The notes under the pieces are model-generated. The model was given only the letters and a program-made list of their open reading frames with translations. It did not search any database and was not told where the DNA came from. From Bacillota bacterium (GTDB taxonomy: Bacteria; Bacillota; Clostridia; Christensenellales; Aristaeellaceae), in NCBI GenBank assembly GCA_023459275.1, contig JAEWVC010000041.1, positions 1 to 64,000 of the forward strand: a stretch of DNA of 64,000 nucleotides, read 5' to 3'. The first letter of the stretch is position 1. Every line of letters begins with the position of its first letter. The translations under genes and the position numbers were made by a program. This document shows, one piece after another, positions 48,373 to 56,235 of the stretch.

Positions 48373-50271
48373 ATGATGCCTTACGCTCCCGAGCAAATCA
48401 AGTACCTGTCCCTGCTGGCAAAACAATATCCAACGGCCCAGTCGCTGTATACGGAGATCATCAATCTGCAGGCGATCCTCAACCTGCCCAAGGGCACCGA
48501 GCATTTCATGAGCGATCTGCACGGGGAGAGCCAGGCGTTTGAGCATATCCTCAACAGCTGCTCCGGCGTGATCCGTGAAAAGGTGCTTCTCCATCTGGGC
48601 GGTGAGATGACCGAAGCGCAGGTCAAACGGCTGTGTACCCTGATCTATTATCCCACCCAAAAGCTGAAGATGCACATCAGCGAAGGCGGCGCGACGCCGG
48701 AGTGGTACAAGGAAACGCTGCTGCGCCTGATACGTCTTGCGCGGTTCCTGTCCTCCAAATACACCCGTTCCAAGGTCCGCAAGGCGCTGCCGCAGGAGTT
48801 TGCGTATGTCATTGACGAACTGCTCCACGCCCAGGAGGATGAGGACGCCAACCAGCATGTGTACCATGAAAAGATCATACAGACGCTGATTGAGATCGGC
48901 TCCGGCCCCGAATTCGTCATCTCCCTTTGCCAGTTGATCAAGCGCCTTGCGGTAGACCGCCTGCATGTGCTGGGCGATGTGTTCGACAGGGGCCCGCGGC
49001 CAGACGCCATCATGGACATGCTGCTGGCACACCACGCGGTTGATTTCGCCTGGGGCAATCATGATATCCTGTGGATGGGCGCGGCTGCGGGCAGCCTGCC
49101 CTGCGTGGCGGCGGCGATACGCAATTCCCTGGCTTACGGGAATATGGCGGTGCTTGAAAACGGGTATGGCATCGGCCTGCGGACGCTTTCCCTGCTGGCA
49201 GGAAGGCTGTATCCCGCGCTGCCCCAGGAGGAGGCGGCGATTCAAACCGTTACGGTGATTATGTTCAAGCTGGAAGGGCAGTTGATCCGCCGGCACCCGG
49301 AATACGGCATGGACGAACGCCTTTTGCTTAACAAGATCGACCGGAAAAGCGCGGCCATCAAGATCGGCGGACAGACATATCCCCTTGCGTGCACGTCGTT
49401 TCCAACGCTGTGCGACGGAGACCCGTACCGTCTGACGGAGGAAGAACAGGCGCTCCTGGATGAAATGGCCGCCGCCTTCACGCATAGCGAGCGGCTGCAA
49501 AGGCACGCGCTTTTTCTGTTCAATAAGGGGGGGATGTACCGCTGCGTCAATGGCAACCTGCTCTACCACGGCTGCATCCCCATGGACGAGGATGGCCGCT
49601 TTCAGAAGGTCTTCCTGGGCGGCGCGGGCTATCAAGGCAGGCGGCTGATGGATTTTTGCGATTCCATGGCCCGCGCGGCGTATTTTTCCAAAGAGCAGGA
49701 TGCTCTTGATTTTCTGTGGTATCTATGGTGCGGCGATACATCGCCGCTGTGCGGCCGCAGTGTAAAAACCTTCCAGCGGCTTTTGATCGGCGGTCCGGAG
49801 GCCTGGCATGAGCAGCGAAACCCGTATTACACATGGATCGTGAAGGAAGAGACCTGCAGGATGGTGCTTGAAGAGTTTGGCCTGTCCGCCAGGGAGGGCC
49901 GCATCATCAACGGACACACGCCCGTGCTGCTGCCCAAGGGTGAAACGGCGGTACGCGCAGGAGGGCGGCTGATCGTCATCGACGGCGGCTTCTGCAAGGC
50001 TTACCAAAGCCAGACGGGCATTGCGGGCTATACCCTGATTGTCAATTCCCACGGCCTGCGGCTGGTGAAGCACCAGCCCATGCGCGGCGGAGTCCAGCTG
50101 ATTGCCGAAAATGACGATATACTGTCGCAGCAGGCGGATTTCATACCCTTTGCGCAGCGGCGGATGGTGGCCGATACCGATGACGGATGCGTTCTGGCTA
50201 ACCGCATCCGGGACCTTAAGGCGCTGCTGGACCTATACCGAAGGGGCGACGGTGCCATGCTGCTGCAATGA
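48373..50271 (+). CDS. fbp: Fructose-1,6-bisphosphatase, class III
   Basis: The 632-residue gluconeogenic phosphatase belongs to the Firmicute-specific class III of the calcineurin-like fold. The metal ligands appear in order as MSDLHGES (near 47), GDVFDRGPRP (near 200) and GNHD (near 227), and IINGHTPV near 515 supplies late His ligands. The length of 632-670 is normal for the class. The open frame extends upstream to 48271, but conserved sequence begins at MMPYAPEQIKYL, so I chose the ATG at 48373 after GGGGAA. It works opposite to the phosphofructokinase at 36958. Confidence 0.94.
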   Translation: MMPYAPEQIKYLSLLAKQYPTAQSLYTEIINLQAILNLPKGTEHFMSDLHGESQAFEHILNSCSGVIREKVLLHLGGEMTEAQVKRLCTLIYYPTQKLKMHISEGGATPEWYKETLLRLIRLARFLSSKYTRSKVRKALPQEFAYVIDELLHAQEDEDANQHVYHEKIIQTLIEIGSGPEFVISLCQLIKRLAVDRLHVLGDVFDRGPRPDAIMDMLLAHHAVDFAWGNHDILWMGAAAGSLPCVAAAIRNSLAYGNMAVLENGYGIGLRTLSLLAGRLYPALPQEEAAIQTVTVIMFKLEGQLIRRHPEYGMDERLLLNKIDRKSAAIKIGGQTYPLACTSFPTLCDGDPYRLTEEEQALLDEMAAAFTHSERLQRHALFLFNKGGMYRCVNGNLLYHGCIPMDEDGRFQKVFLGGAGYQGRRLMDFCDSMARAAYFSKEQDALDFLWYLWCGDTSPLCGRSVKTFQRLLIGGPEAWHEQRNPYYTWIVKEETCRMVLEEFGLSAREGRIINGHTPVLLPKGETAVRAGGRLIVIDGGFCKAYQSQTGIAGYTLIVNSHGLRLVKHQPMRGGVQLIAENDDILSQQADFIPFAQRRMVADTDDGCVLANRIRDLKALLDLYRRGDGAMLLQ

Positions 50272-50403
50272 CGGGTCCCGGGACGGAAACGGAGGTGGCA
50301 TGGCATGTCCGCCTGATGGCCGATGCAGGCTTGGCGGTCCCCAGAGAAAAGAAGCGAAGTAAAAAGGAAAAGGAAAAAACAGACTGATGGGGATGCGGCA
50401 TAG

Positions 50404-50652
50404 GATATCTGCGCCAGATGGGTCACTCCGCTCACCCCTCATTACTTTAGGCATAACTACATCACAATGCTTTACAACGCCGGGTTTGATGCAGTTACCA
50501 CCATGCGGATTGTAGGCCATACAGACTACCAGACCACAGTAAACATCTACACCCACCTAAAGAGCCAGCACCACGAACGGGTCAAAATGTCCATTGACAG
50601 CATCACGGAGAAAATTAAGACAGATTCGAGGCTGCTTACCATTGCCAGATAG
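50404..50652 (+). pseudogene. C-terminal remnant of a tyrosine recombinase (integrase)
   Basis: An in-frame stop (50401-50403) precedes 82 codons that encode the end of a phage-type integrase. PLTPHYFRHNYITMLYNAG holds the H-x-x-R box, GHTDYQTTVNIYTH the second His and the nucleophile Tyr. No N-terminal or core-binding domain is present, so the gene is a fragment. A start within it would give 61 residues from ATG 50467. It lies 240 bp from the 3' end of tRNA-Lys, a usual landing site for such elements. The preceding 132 bp after fbp show no gene. Confidence 0.8.
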
Positions 50653-50672
50653 AAATTTCTATGCAGCACCAG

Positions 50673-50706
50673 CCCCTTGAAACACCTGATTTTCAAGGGG
50701 TTTTCT
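50673..50706 (+). terminator. Terminator after the integrase remnant
   Basis: CCCCTTGAAA (50673-50682) and TTTCAAGGGG (50691-50700) form a perfect 10-bp stem followed by TTTTC. Confidence 0.75.
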
Positions 50707-50795
50707 TTATTCCTCATTCGGCAGATTGAAAGTTTATTCAATTCTTATGCATGCCCCAAGACAAGAAAATCACCTGCGTTTTCATCTGCAGAAAA

Positions 50796-50817
50796 AAAGT
50801 TGCACAAAAGTTGCACA
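50796..50817. repeat. Tandem 11-bp direct repeat near the integrase remnant
   Basis: AAAGTTGCACA occurs twice back to back (50796-50806 and 50807-50817). It lies between the integrase fragment and tRNA-Lys, where arm-type integrase binding sites or an attachment region would be expected. Confidence 0.6.
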
Positions 50818-50843
50818 ACCTTAAAATGACTGTTATGTTTCAT

Positions 50844-50886
50844 AAAAAAAGTTCCCTTGAAAACCTAGTGTTTTCAAGGGTTTTTT
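50844..50886. terminator. Bidirectional terminator at the end of the tRNA cluster
   Basis: CCCTTGAAAAC (50854-50864) and GTTTTCAAGGG (50870-50880) pair perfectly. T6 follows on the plus strand and a T7 run follows two bases after the stem on the minus strand. On the minus strand it ends the Arg-His-Gln-Lys tRNA transcript just after tRNA-Lys. Confidence 0.8.
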
Positions 50887-50891
50887 ACTGG

Positions 50892-50964
50892 TGACCCATC
50901 GGAGATTCGAACTCCGGACACCTTGATTAAAAGTCAAGTGCTCTGCCAACTGAGCTAATGGGTC
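50892..50964 (-). tRNA. tRNA-Lys (anticodon TTT)
   Basis: The 73-base minus-strand sequence folds with acceptor arms GACCCAT and ATGGGTC, D-arm AGCTCAGTTGGCAGAGC, anticodon loop CTTTTAA and T-loop GTTCGAATC. The 3' CCA is not encoded. It is the last tRNA of the cluster. Confidence 0.95.
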
Positions 50965-50969
50965 AAAAA

Positions 50970-51044
50970 TGGCTGGGGTGGCAGGATTTGAACCTACGAA
51001 TGCGGGAGTCAAAGTCCCGTGCCTTACCGCTTGGCGACACCCCA
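50970..51044 (-). tRNA. tRNA-Gln (anticodon TTG)
   Basis: Minus strand, 75 bases including encoded CCA. The acceptor arm is TGGGGTG with CACCCCA, the D-loop contains AAGCGGTAAGG, the anticodon loop is CTTTGAC and the T-loop is GTTCAAATC. It lies 5 bp upstream of tRNA-Lys. Confidence 0.95.
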
Positions 51045-51075
51045 ATGCGGCCATAGGGCCGCCGGGGAAAAAAGA

Positions 51076-51151
51076 TGGGGTGAGTAGTGGGATTTGAACC
51101 CACGACATCCAGAGCCACAATCTGGCGCTCTACCGCTGAACTATACCCACC
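51076..51151 (-). tRNA. tRNA-His (anticodon GTG)
   Basis: Minus strand, 76 bases including the extra 5' G that pairs with C73 (a tRNA-His hallmark) and encoded CCA. The anticodon region reads GATTGTGGC and the T-loop GTTCAAATC. Confidence 0.95.
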
Positions 51152-51156
51152 ATATC

Positions 51157-51233
<77 letters not shown>

Positions 51234-51288
51234 ATGCCGCAGTCCGGCGACCGCGCAGCAAGGTCCCCGCCCTTGCTGACAGGATAAA

Positions 51289-51317
51289 ATCTTACCACAT
51301 GCTTCGGGGGCTGTCAA
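51289..51317 (-). promoter_or_regulatory. Promoter of the tRNA cluster
   Basis: On the minus strand TTGACA (51312-51317) and TAAGAT (51289-51294) are 17 bases apart, about 55 bp upstream of tRNA-Arg. Confidence 0.7.
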
Positions 51318-51383
51318 CATCTTTTTTCCCCCCTGGAGAAGCCGGAAGAATTCCGGACAACTCCATTTCCAACGCGCGCAGGA

Positions 51384-52052
51384 TCAGCGCAGAAACCGTT
51401 CCACCGCCTTGCTTTCCGCCTTGGGGTTCAGCTCATAAATCCGCTGCGTGATCCGCTCCCTTGCCTCCCCGGGGGCCGTGGCCCAGGCTTTTTCCGCAGC
51501 CTCCCGGCCCCAGAAATCCTCCGCCAATTGAAAGGTGGTCACAGGCCAGCCGTAAGGCGCGTTGTCTTTGGAAAGCCGGAAGGTCTGTCCGGAAATGGTC
51601 AGGAACATGCCGGTTTGCAGCCGGGCCAAAGCCGCCTCCAGCCCCTTGCCGCACACGGCCGCCTTGATTTCATGAAAGGCCATTTCGCCCTTTTCCGCCA
51701 CAAGCCGGCAGATGGCGTGCTCCAGATAGCTCATGCGGCCCGTGCGGTACATCTCCTCATAGGTCTGCCCCGCCCTTTTCAGCGCAAGGAAGCAGGGAGC
51801 CCATTCCCTGGTCATATATCCGCCCTTGCAAAGAAAGAACTTGCCGTAGCCGATGCCGCTTTCCTCCTTGAGCACCCGCATGCGGAAGGCCCAGGGGTCC
51901 GTGTCGGTGTCGCCGGTGTGCCAGCGGATGTTTTCGGCAAAATGGTCCCCGAGGGCAAAAATGCCGTCGCCGCTTTCCCCGGCCATGGAAAAGCCGGCCC
52001 TGCGCAGATAAACGCAAAAATCGCGGTAGCTTCGGATCAAGCCAATGGTCAT
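51384..52052 (-). CDS. AlkZ-related winged-helix protein
   Basis: The 222-residue protein matches what is annotated in Clostridia as AlkZ-related protein: the N-terminal SYRDFCVYLRRAGFSMA, IRWHTGDTDTDPWAFRMRVL with its conserved W-H-T-G-D-x-x-T-D-P-W core, and a winged-helix-like C-terminal half. AlkZ itself is a DNA glycosylase that opens cross-links, but the Q-x-Q/D catalytic motif is not evident here, so a DNA-repair activity is not shown. Its start overlaps the stop of the toroid protein gene in an ATGA junction (52049-52052). It is the last gene of a three-gene operon. Confidence 0.75.
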   Translation of the reverse strand: MTIGLIRSYRDFCVYLRRAGFSMAGESGDGIFALGDHFAENIRWHTGDTDTDPWAFRMRVLKEESGIGYGKFFLCKGGYMTREWAPCFLALKRAGQTYEEMYRTGRMSYLEHAICRLVAEKGEMAFHEIKAAVCGKGLEAALARLQTGMFLTISGQTFRLSKDNAPYGWPVTTFQLAEDFWGREAAEKAWATAPGEARERITQRIYELNPKAESKAVERFLR

Positions 52053-53002
52053 GGTCTCTCCCTTTCATATGGGGCAGCATCACTTAGCCGCCCGAACGCC
52101 TTCAAAAACCGCAGATTCCGCAGGGCGACATCCGCCTTCCACCAGTTCTCGCTGATGGCAAAGGCCTTTTCATACCCCGCCCAGCGCCAGGAAATGTCCC
52201 ATACGCCCTGATCGTTGCGGGTAGATTCCAAAAAGTTCAGTTCCTTTTCCACAAGCTCCTTCAGTTCACCGTACAGGGGATGGTTCCGCCCATGTATGAA
52301 CCTGGAGGGCAGGCAGGCGTAGCCGCCCCACTTGTCCCTGTCGCTGCTGATCAGCCGGGCCGCCTGGCCAAGCAGCGCCTCCTCCATGGCAGATACGGGA
52401 AAAGCGCTTGCAAGGTTTGCGCGCTTTAGCCAGCCAATGAGGTCCCTCACGCACATCAGGGGGTGCATATCAAGCTCCGGCGCCTGGAGAAAGGCATCGG
52501 CCATCTCCCGTACCATGATTTTGCACCTGCCAAAGAGCATGGTGTTTCTCGGGGCGAAGTACAGCGCGAAGCCCGCCAGGATGGCGCTGGGGTTGTAGGG
52601 GCTGTGGCTGGTGCTTTGGGAGCCGGACTCCCACCAGGGGGCGTGGGGGTAATCATCATTGGAGGGGATGACATTCATCCACCGGCCGTCTTGATAGTCC
52701 TTTCCGCTGTCAAGGGATTGAAGAAGGCCGAAGACCAGGGGATGAGTCTTCTCATAAAAATGGATTTCCTCAAGGATGGCGACGGCGGTGCTGGTCTGGA
52801 TGGGGGAGGATTCAGGATTCCAGGCGTCCGCCTCCAGGGCGCTGCCAAAGCCCCCGTCCTCGTTTTGGTAGGCAGCCAGCGCCGTAAGCACCGGTTCCTG
52901 ATCGCCCTTTTCAAAATGGTATTGCCAGCGGGCAAGATCCAGCGGCCTGGCGTTGCGGTACAGAAAGCGCCGTATTTTTTCCTGATCCTCCATGGATAGC
53001 AC
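52049..53002 (-). CDS. Terpenoid-cyclase/prenyltransferase-fold (alpha-alpha toroid) protein
   Basis: The 317-residue protein has repeated helix pairs with QW-like patterns (YQNEDGGFGSALEAD near 65, DKWGGYACLPSRF near 228, TRNDQGVWDISW near 270), as in the squalene-hopene-cyclase/prenyltransferase toroid fold. No signal peptide is seen. The DxDD motif of hopene cyclases is absent, so cyclase chemistry is not supported; the function is unknown. GTG at 53002 lies 7 bases after GGAGGGG and was preferred to ATG 52993. It follows the AadA-like gene by 22 bp and overlaps the AlkZ-related gene by 4 bp. Confidence 0.75.
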   Translation of the reverse strand: MLSMEDQEKIRRFLYRNARPLDLARWQYHFEKGDQEPVLTALAAYQNEDGGFGSALEADAWNPESSPIQTSTAVAILEEIHFYEKTHPLVFGLLQSLDSGKDYQDGRWMNVIPSNDDYPHAPWWESGSQSTSHSPYNPSAILAGFALYFAPRNTMLFGRCKIMVREMADAFLQAPELDMHPLMCVRDLIGWLKRANLASAFPVSAMEEALLGQAARLISSDRDKWGGYACLPSRFIHGRNHPLYGELKELVEKELNFLESTRNDQGVWDISWRWAGYEKAFAISENWWKADVALRNLRFLKAFGRLSDAAPYERERP

Positions 53003-53024
53003 GGAAATCCCCTCCTTGCGTGTG

Positions 53025-53783
53025 TCAGTACATTCGCCCGATCCTTGCCAGCATCTGCTCCGCGAAAAGCAGTGCCTGCGCATTTTCCGGCAGGGCCGGT
53101 GCGCCCGTTGCGTAGCTTGCGAGCGCGGCTCTTATCATAGGGTGCCAGGTGTCCGCCCCATGGCGCAGCGCCCATTGCCCGCCCTCCTCTTTGGAAACCA
53201 CCAGCCCCTCCGTGAAAAAAGCCAGGCAGCGGCACAGGTTCAGGATCACATACACTGGGTCCTTTGAAACGTCCTCCGGCGCATTTTGAATGTCCCGCAG
53301 GATGCTGTCCTTGTAAAAAGCCCTTGGCACCGGGCCGAAGAGTTCCCGGGCGGGCGGACCGAACAAGGCGATGCCCGCTTTCCGAATCACGGTGAAATGG
53401 GCGGCCAGGTCAGCATCCGTTTTTTCCGCTTCGCCGCACAGGCGCAGCGGCTCCCTTTCCGCGGTTTTCGCCCATTTCTGCGAGAAATGCAGCTCATAGG
53501 GCGTGGGGTATACAAAGTGCCGGCAGTGCTCCGCAAGGACCACACTCATTTCGATCCCCTTGGGCGGGCAGGCCGGGGCGGTCTTTACAAGAAAGGCAAG
53601 CAGCTCTACCTTTTGGGAAAGGGAAAGTTTCTCCCCGGCCACGGCGATCAGGTCGATGTCCCCTGTCTCCCAATGAAAGCATCCAAAGGCCATGGAGCCG
53701 TGAAGATACAGCCCCTTTAGGTTTGCGCCCAATGCCTCCCGGAATCCGGCCCCGATGGTGTGAAGCAGTGCTGATTCCCGCAT
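53025..53783 (-). CDS. AadA/ANT-like nucleotidyltransferase with DUF4111-type C-terminus
   Basis: The 252-residue protein has the nucleotidyltransferase core LKGLYLHGSMAFGCFHWETG followed by DIDLIAV, which supplies the GS and D-x-D metal-binding residues. It also has the C-terminal helical region seen in aminoglycoside (streptomycin/spectinomycin) adenylyltransferases, including SKDPVYVILNLCRCLAF and KEEGGQWAL. Its length is close to AadA. Whether it modifies an antibiotic or another small molecule cannot be told; chromosomal homologues in gut anaerobes are common. CGGAGG precedes the ATG at 53783. It heads the operon with the toroid and AlkZ-related genes. Confidence 0.8.
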   Translation of the reverse strand: MRESALLHTIGAGFREALGANLKGLYLHGSMAFGCFHWETGDIDLIAVAGEKLSLSQKVELLAFLVKTAPACPPKGIEMSVVLAEHCRHFVYPTPYELHFSQKWAKTAEREPLRLCGEAEKTDADLAAHFTVIRKAGIALFGPPARELFGPVPRAFYKDSILRDIQNAPEDVSKDPVYVILNLCRCLAFFTEGLVVSKEEGGQWALRHGADTWHPMIRAALASYATGAPALPENAQALLFAEQMLARIGRMY

Positions 53784-53897
53784 AAAGCCTCCGCGGACAG
53801 TCGCTGCATCCATTCTACCCCCTGGATTTTTCCATGTCAATCAATCCGGCCGGATGCACACATTTGGGTGATTCTGGACGTGCAAAGGCGGGTATGA

Positions 53898-53903
53898 TAT
53901 AAT
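53898..53903 (+). promoter_or_regulatory. -10 element upstream of araA
   Basis: TATAAT at 53898-53903 is preceded 17 bases upstream by TGGACG (53875-53880), a moderate -35. The araA start lies 65 bp downstream. Confidence 0.5.
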
Positions 53904-53967
53904 CGGTTGCGGCAGGCACCCCAAAGCGTTTTGTACGCAGATGAAACCATATGCAAGGAGGAATATT

Positions 53968-55443
53968 ATGAGCATGAAGCAGTATGAATTCTGGTTTATC
54001 GCCGGCACCCAATCCCTCTACGGACCGGAAACCATCAAAGAAGTGGAGCGCCACGCGAAGATCATGGCCGAGGGCTGGAACAAGGACGCGGCCATCGTGG
54101 GGACCGTTGTGTTCAAAGGCGCGGTGCTGGACTCCGCCTCCATCCAAAAGGTAATTCAGGAGGCGAATAACGCGCCGCACTGCGCCGGCATCATCGCCTG
54201 GATGCATACCTTCTCCCCCAGCAAGATGTGGATCGCGGGGCTGACCCGGCTGCAAAAACCCTATCTGCACCTGAATACCCAGTTCAACCGGGACATCCCC
54301 TGGAATGAGATCGACATGGATTTCATGAACACCAACCAGTCCGCCCACGGTGACCGGGAGCATGGGTTCATCGGCGCCAGGCTGCGGCTGCCCCGCAAGG
54401 TGATCGCCGGCCATTGGGAGGATGCCAAGGTGCGTGCCCGCATGGGCCGGTGGATGCGCTCCGCCGTGGGCGTACATGAATCCCGGCAATTGAAGGTCTG
54501 CCGCTTTGGAGATAACATGCGGGAGGTGGCGGTCACCGAGGGCGACAAGGTGGAGGCGGAGATTAAGCTGGGCTGGTCCGTCAACAGCTACGGCGTGGGT
54601 GACCTCATTGCCCGGATGGACAAGGTCACCGAAGCTGAAATCGACGCCAAGATGGCCGAGTATAAACAGAAGTATGACCTCAAAACCGACAACATGGCCG
54701 CCGTGCGCTACCAGGCCAGGCAGGAGGTGGCCATGCGCGCCTTCCTCACCGAGGGCGGCTTCTTCGCCTATACCGACACCTTCCAGGATCTGCAGGAAAT
54801 GCGCCAGCTTCCCGGCCTGGCCACGCAAAACCTGATGAAGGACGGCTTCGGCTTCGGCGCGGAAGGCGATTGGAAGATCGCCGCGCTGGGCCGGGTGATG
54901 AAGGTCATGGCAAAGGGGCTGCCCGGGGGTACCGCCTTCATGGAGGATTATTCCTACCATATGGACCCGGAAAATGAGGGGATCCTGGGCGCCCATATGC
55001 TGGAGGTGGACCCGGATATCGCCTTGAGCCGCCCCAGCATCGAGGTGCACGTGATGAACATCGGCGACCGGGAGCCTCCGGCCCGCCTGACCTTTGCAAC
55101 GGGCGACGGCCCTGCCATCGTGGCCACCTTGGTGGATATGGGGGACCGTTTCCGCATGATCGTCAACGACGTGGAGGCCAGGAGCCCCTACCATCCCATG
55201 CCCAAGCTGCCGGTGGCCCAGGTGATGTGGAAGCCCCTGCCGGATTTGAGCACCTCCGCCGAGGCCTGGATCCTGGCCGGCGGCGCCCACCACACGGTGC
55301 TCAGCTACCAATTGGACGCGGAGTACCTGCGGGATTTCTGTGACATGCTGGGCATTGAGTTCATCCACATCAACAAGGACACCACCATTCCCCAGCTCCA
55401 AAAGGAACTGCTCTGGAACGATGTTGTCTGGAAGCTCAAATAA
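53968..55443 (+). CDS. araA: L-arabinose isomerase
   Basis: The 491-residue enzyme converts L-arabinose to L-ribulose (and, in many bacteria, D-galactose to D-tagatose). The N-terminal EFWFIAGTQSLYG, the WMHTFSPSKMWI motif, the metal-binding Glu regions around GFGFGAEGDWK and MEDYSYH, and the late His in GGAHHTVLS are all present. The length equals the family norm. AAGGAGG precedes the ATG at 53968. It stands alone here: no araB, araD or transporter is adjacent, so the rest of the pathway is elsewhere. A strong terminator follows. Confidence 0.95.
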   Translation: MSMKQYEFWFIAGTQSLYGPETIKEVERHAKIMAEGWNKDAAIVGTVVFKGAVLDSASIQKVIQEANNAPHCAGIIAWMHTFSPSKMWIAGLTRLQKPYLHLNTQFNRDIPWNEIDMDFMNTNQSAHGDREHGFIGARLRLPRKVIAGHWEDAKVRARMGRWMRSAVGVHESRQLKVCRFGDNMREVAVTEGDKVEAEIKLGWSVNSYGVGDLIARMDKVTEAEIDAKMAEYKQKYDLKTDNMAAVRYQARQEVAMRAFLTEGGFFAYTDTFQDLQEMRQLPGLATQNLMKDGFGFGAEGDWKIAALGRVMKVMAKGLPGGTAFMEDYSYHMDPENEGILGAHMLEVDPDIALSRPSIEVHVMNIGDREPPARLTFATGDGPAIVATLVDMGDRFRMIVNDVEARSPYHPMPKLPVAQVMWKPLPDLSTSAEAWILAGGAHHTVLSYQLDAEYLRDFCDMLGIEFIHINKDTTIPQLQKELLWNDVVWKLK

Positions 55444-55459
55444 CCTTCTTCTCTCAAAA

Positions 55460-55520
55460 TGAAGTTTTTCAGGCGGAGTTCGGGGAGGGGCATTTTACAA
55501 AAAGCCCCTCCCCGCCTTTT
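55460..55520 (+). terminator. Terminator of araA with the TGAAGTTTTTCAGG motif
   Basis: After the shared motif (55460-55473), GGGGAGGGGC (55482-55491) pairs with GCCCCTCCCC (55504-55513) and TTTT follows at 55517-55520. The same motif plus hairpin layout is found at 36813-36858. Confidence 0.75.
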
Positions 55521-55552
55521 GTTTGTGTTATACTCTTCCGGGAGGTGATTGC

Positions 55553-56233
55553 ATGTCCGCTTATAAAATCATGCTGGTGGAGGATGATCCCGTCATTGCC
55601 GGGGTGGTTTGCGGCCACCTTGCCAAATGGGGATATGATGCGTTTGCGGCAAAGGACTTTTCCAATGTGCTGGAGGAATTTTCCCAGGAAAGCCCGCACC
55701 TGGTATTGATGGATATCTCCCTGCCCCGGTACAATGGGTTTTACTGGTGCGGGGAGATCAGGAAAATTTCAAAGGTCCCGATTTTGTTTCTTTCCTCCCA
55801 TGCCGAAAATATGGACATCGTGATGGCCGTTTCCATGGGCGGGGACGATTATATCACCAAGCCCTTTGACCTCAATGTGCTGGCGGCCAAGGTGCAGGCG
55901 CTTTTGCGCCGCAGCTATGATTTTGCGGCGCCCCTTGCCGCCCTTGCCCACCGGGGCGCGGTGCTCAACATCGGGGAGGGCAGCCTTCAGTATGCCGGGA
56001 CAAAGATTGATTTGACCCGCAATGAAACAAAGATCATGCAAATGCTGCTGGAAAACAAGGGGAACGCCGTCAGCCGGGACGCGCTGATGAAAAGGCTGTG
56101 GGACAGCGACGAATTCATTGACGACAATACCCTCACCGTCAACGTGGCCCGGCTCCGGGCGAAGCTCAAGGATGCGGGGCTTGAGGATTTCATCGTTACC
56201 AAAAAAGGTATGGGGTATCTTACGGAGGCCTGA
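55553..56233 (+). CDS. OmpR-type response regulator, BceR-like
   Basis: The 226-residue regulator has a receiver domain (VEDDP acidic pair, phospho-acceptor Asp in LVLMDISLP near residue 51, FLSSHAE switch, KPF Lys) and a winged HTH effector domain (about 130-225, with NTLTVNVARLRAKL). It is followed 2 bp later by the kinase gene and then by an ABC ATPase and FtsX-type permease, the standard order of peptide-antibiotic sensing modules (BceRSAB). GGGAGGTG precedes the ATG. Its target is probably the promoter region before the ATPase gene. Confidence 0.9.
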   Translation: MSAYKIMLVEDDPVIAGVVCGHLAKWGYDAFAAKDFSNVLEEFSQESPHLVLMDISLPRYNGFYWCGEIRKISKVPILFLSSHAENMDIVMAVSMGGDDYITKPFDLNVLAAKVQALLRRSYDFAAPLAALAHRGAVLNIGEGSLQYAGTKIDLTRNETKIMQMLLENKGNAVSRDALMKRLWDSDEFIDDNTLTVNVARLRAKLKDAGLEDFIVTKKGMGYLTEA

Positions 56234-56235
56234 AA

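Noticed and set aside
53025..53783. Calling the AadA-like gene an antibiotic resistance gene
   Set aside because: The core residues fit the family, but identity to a known resistance determinant cannot be judged here and chromosomal homologues often have other or unknown roles.
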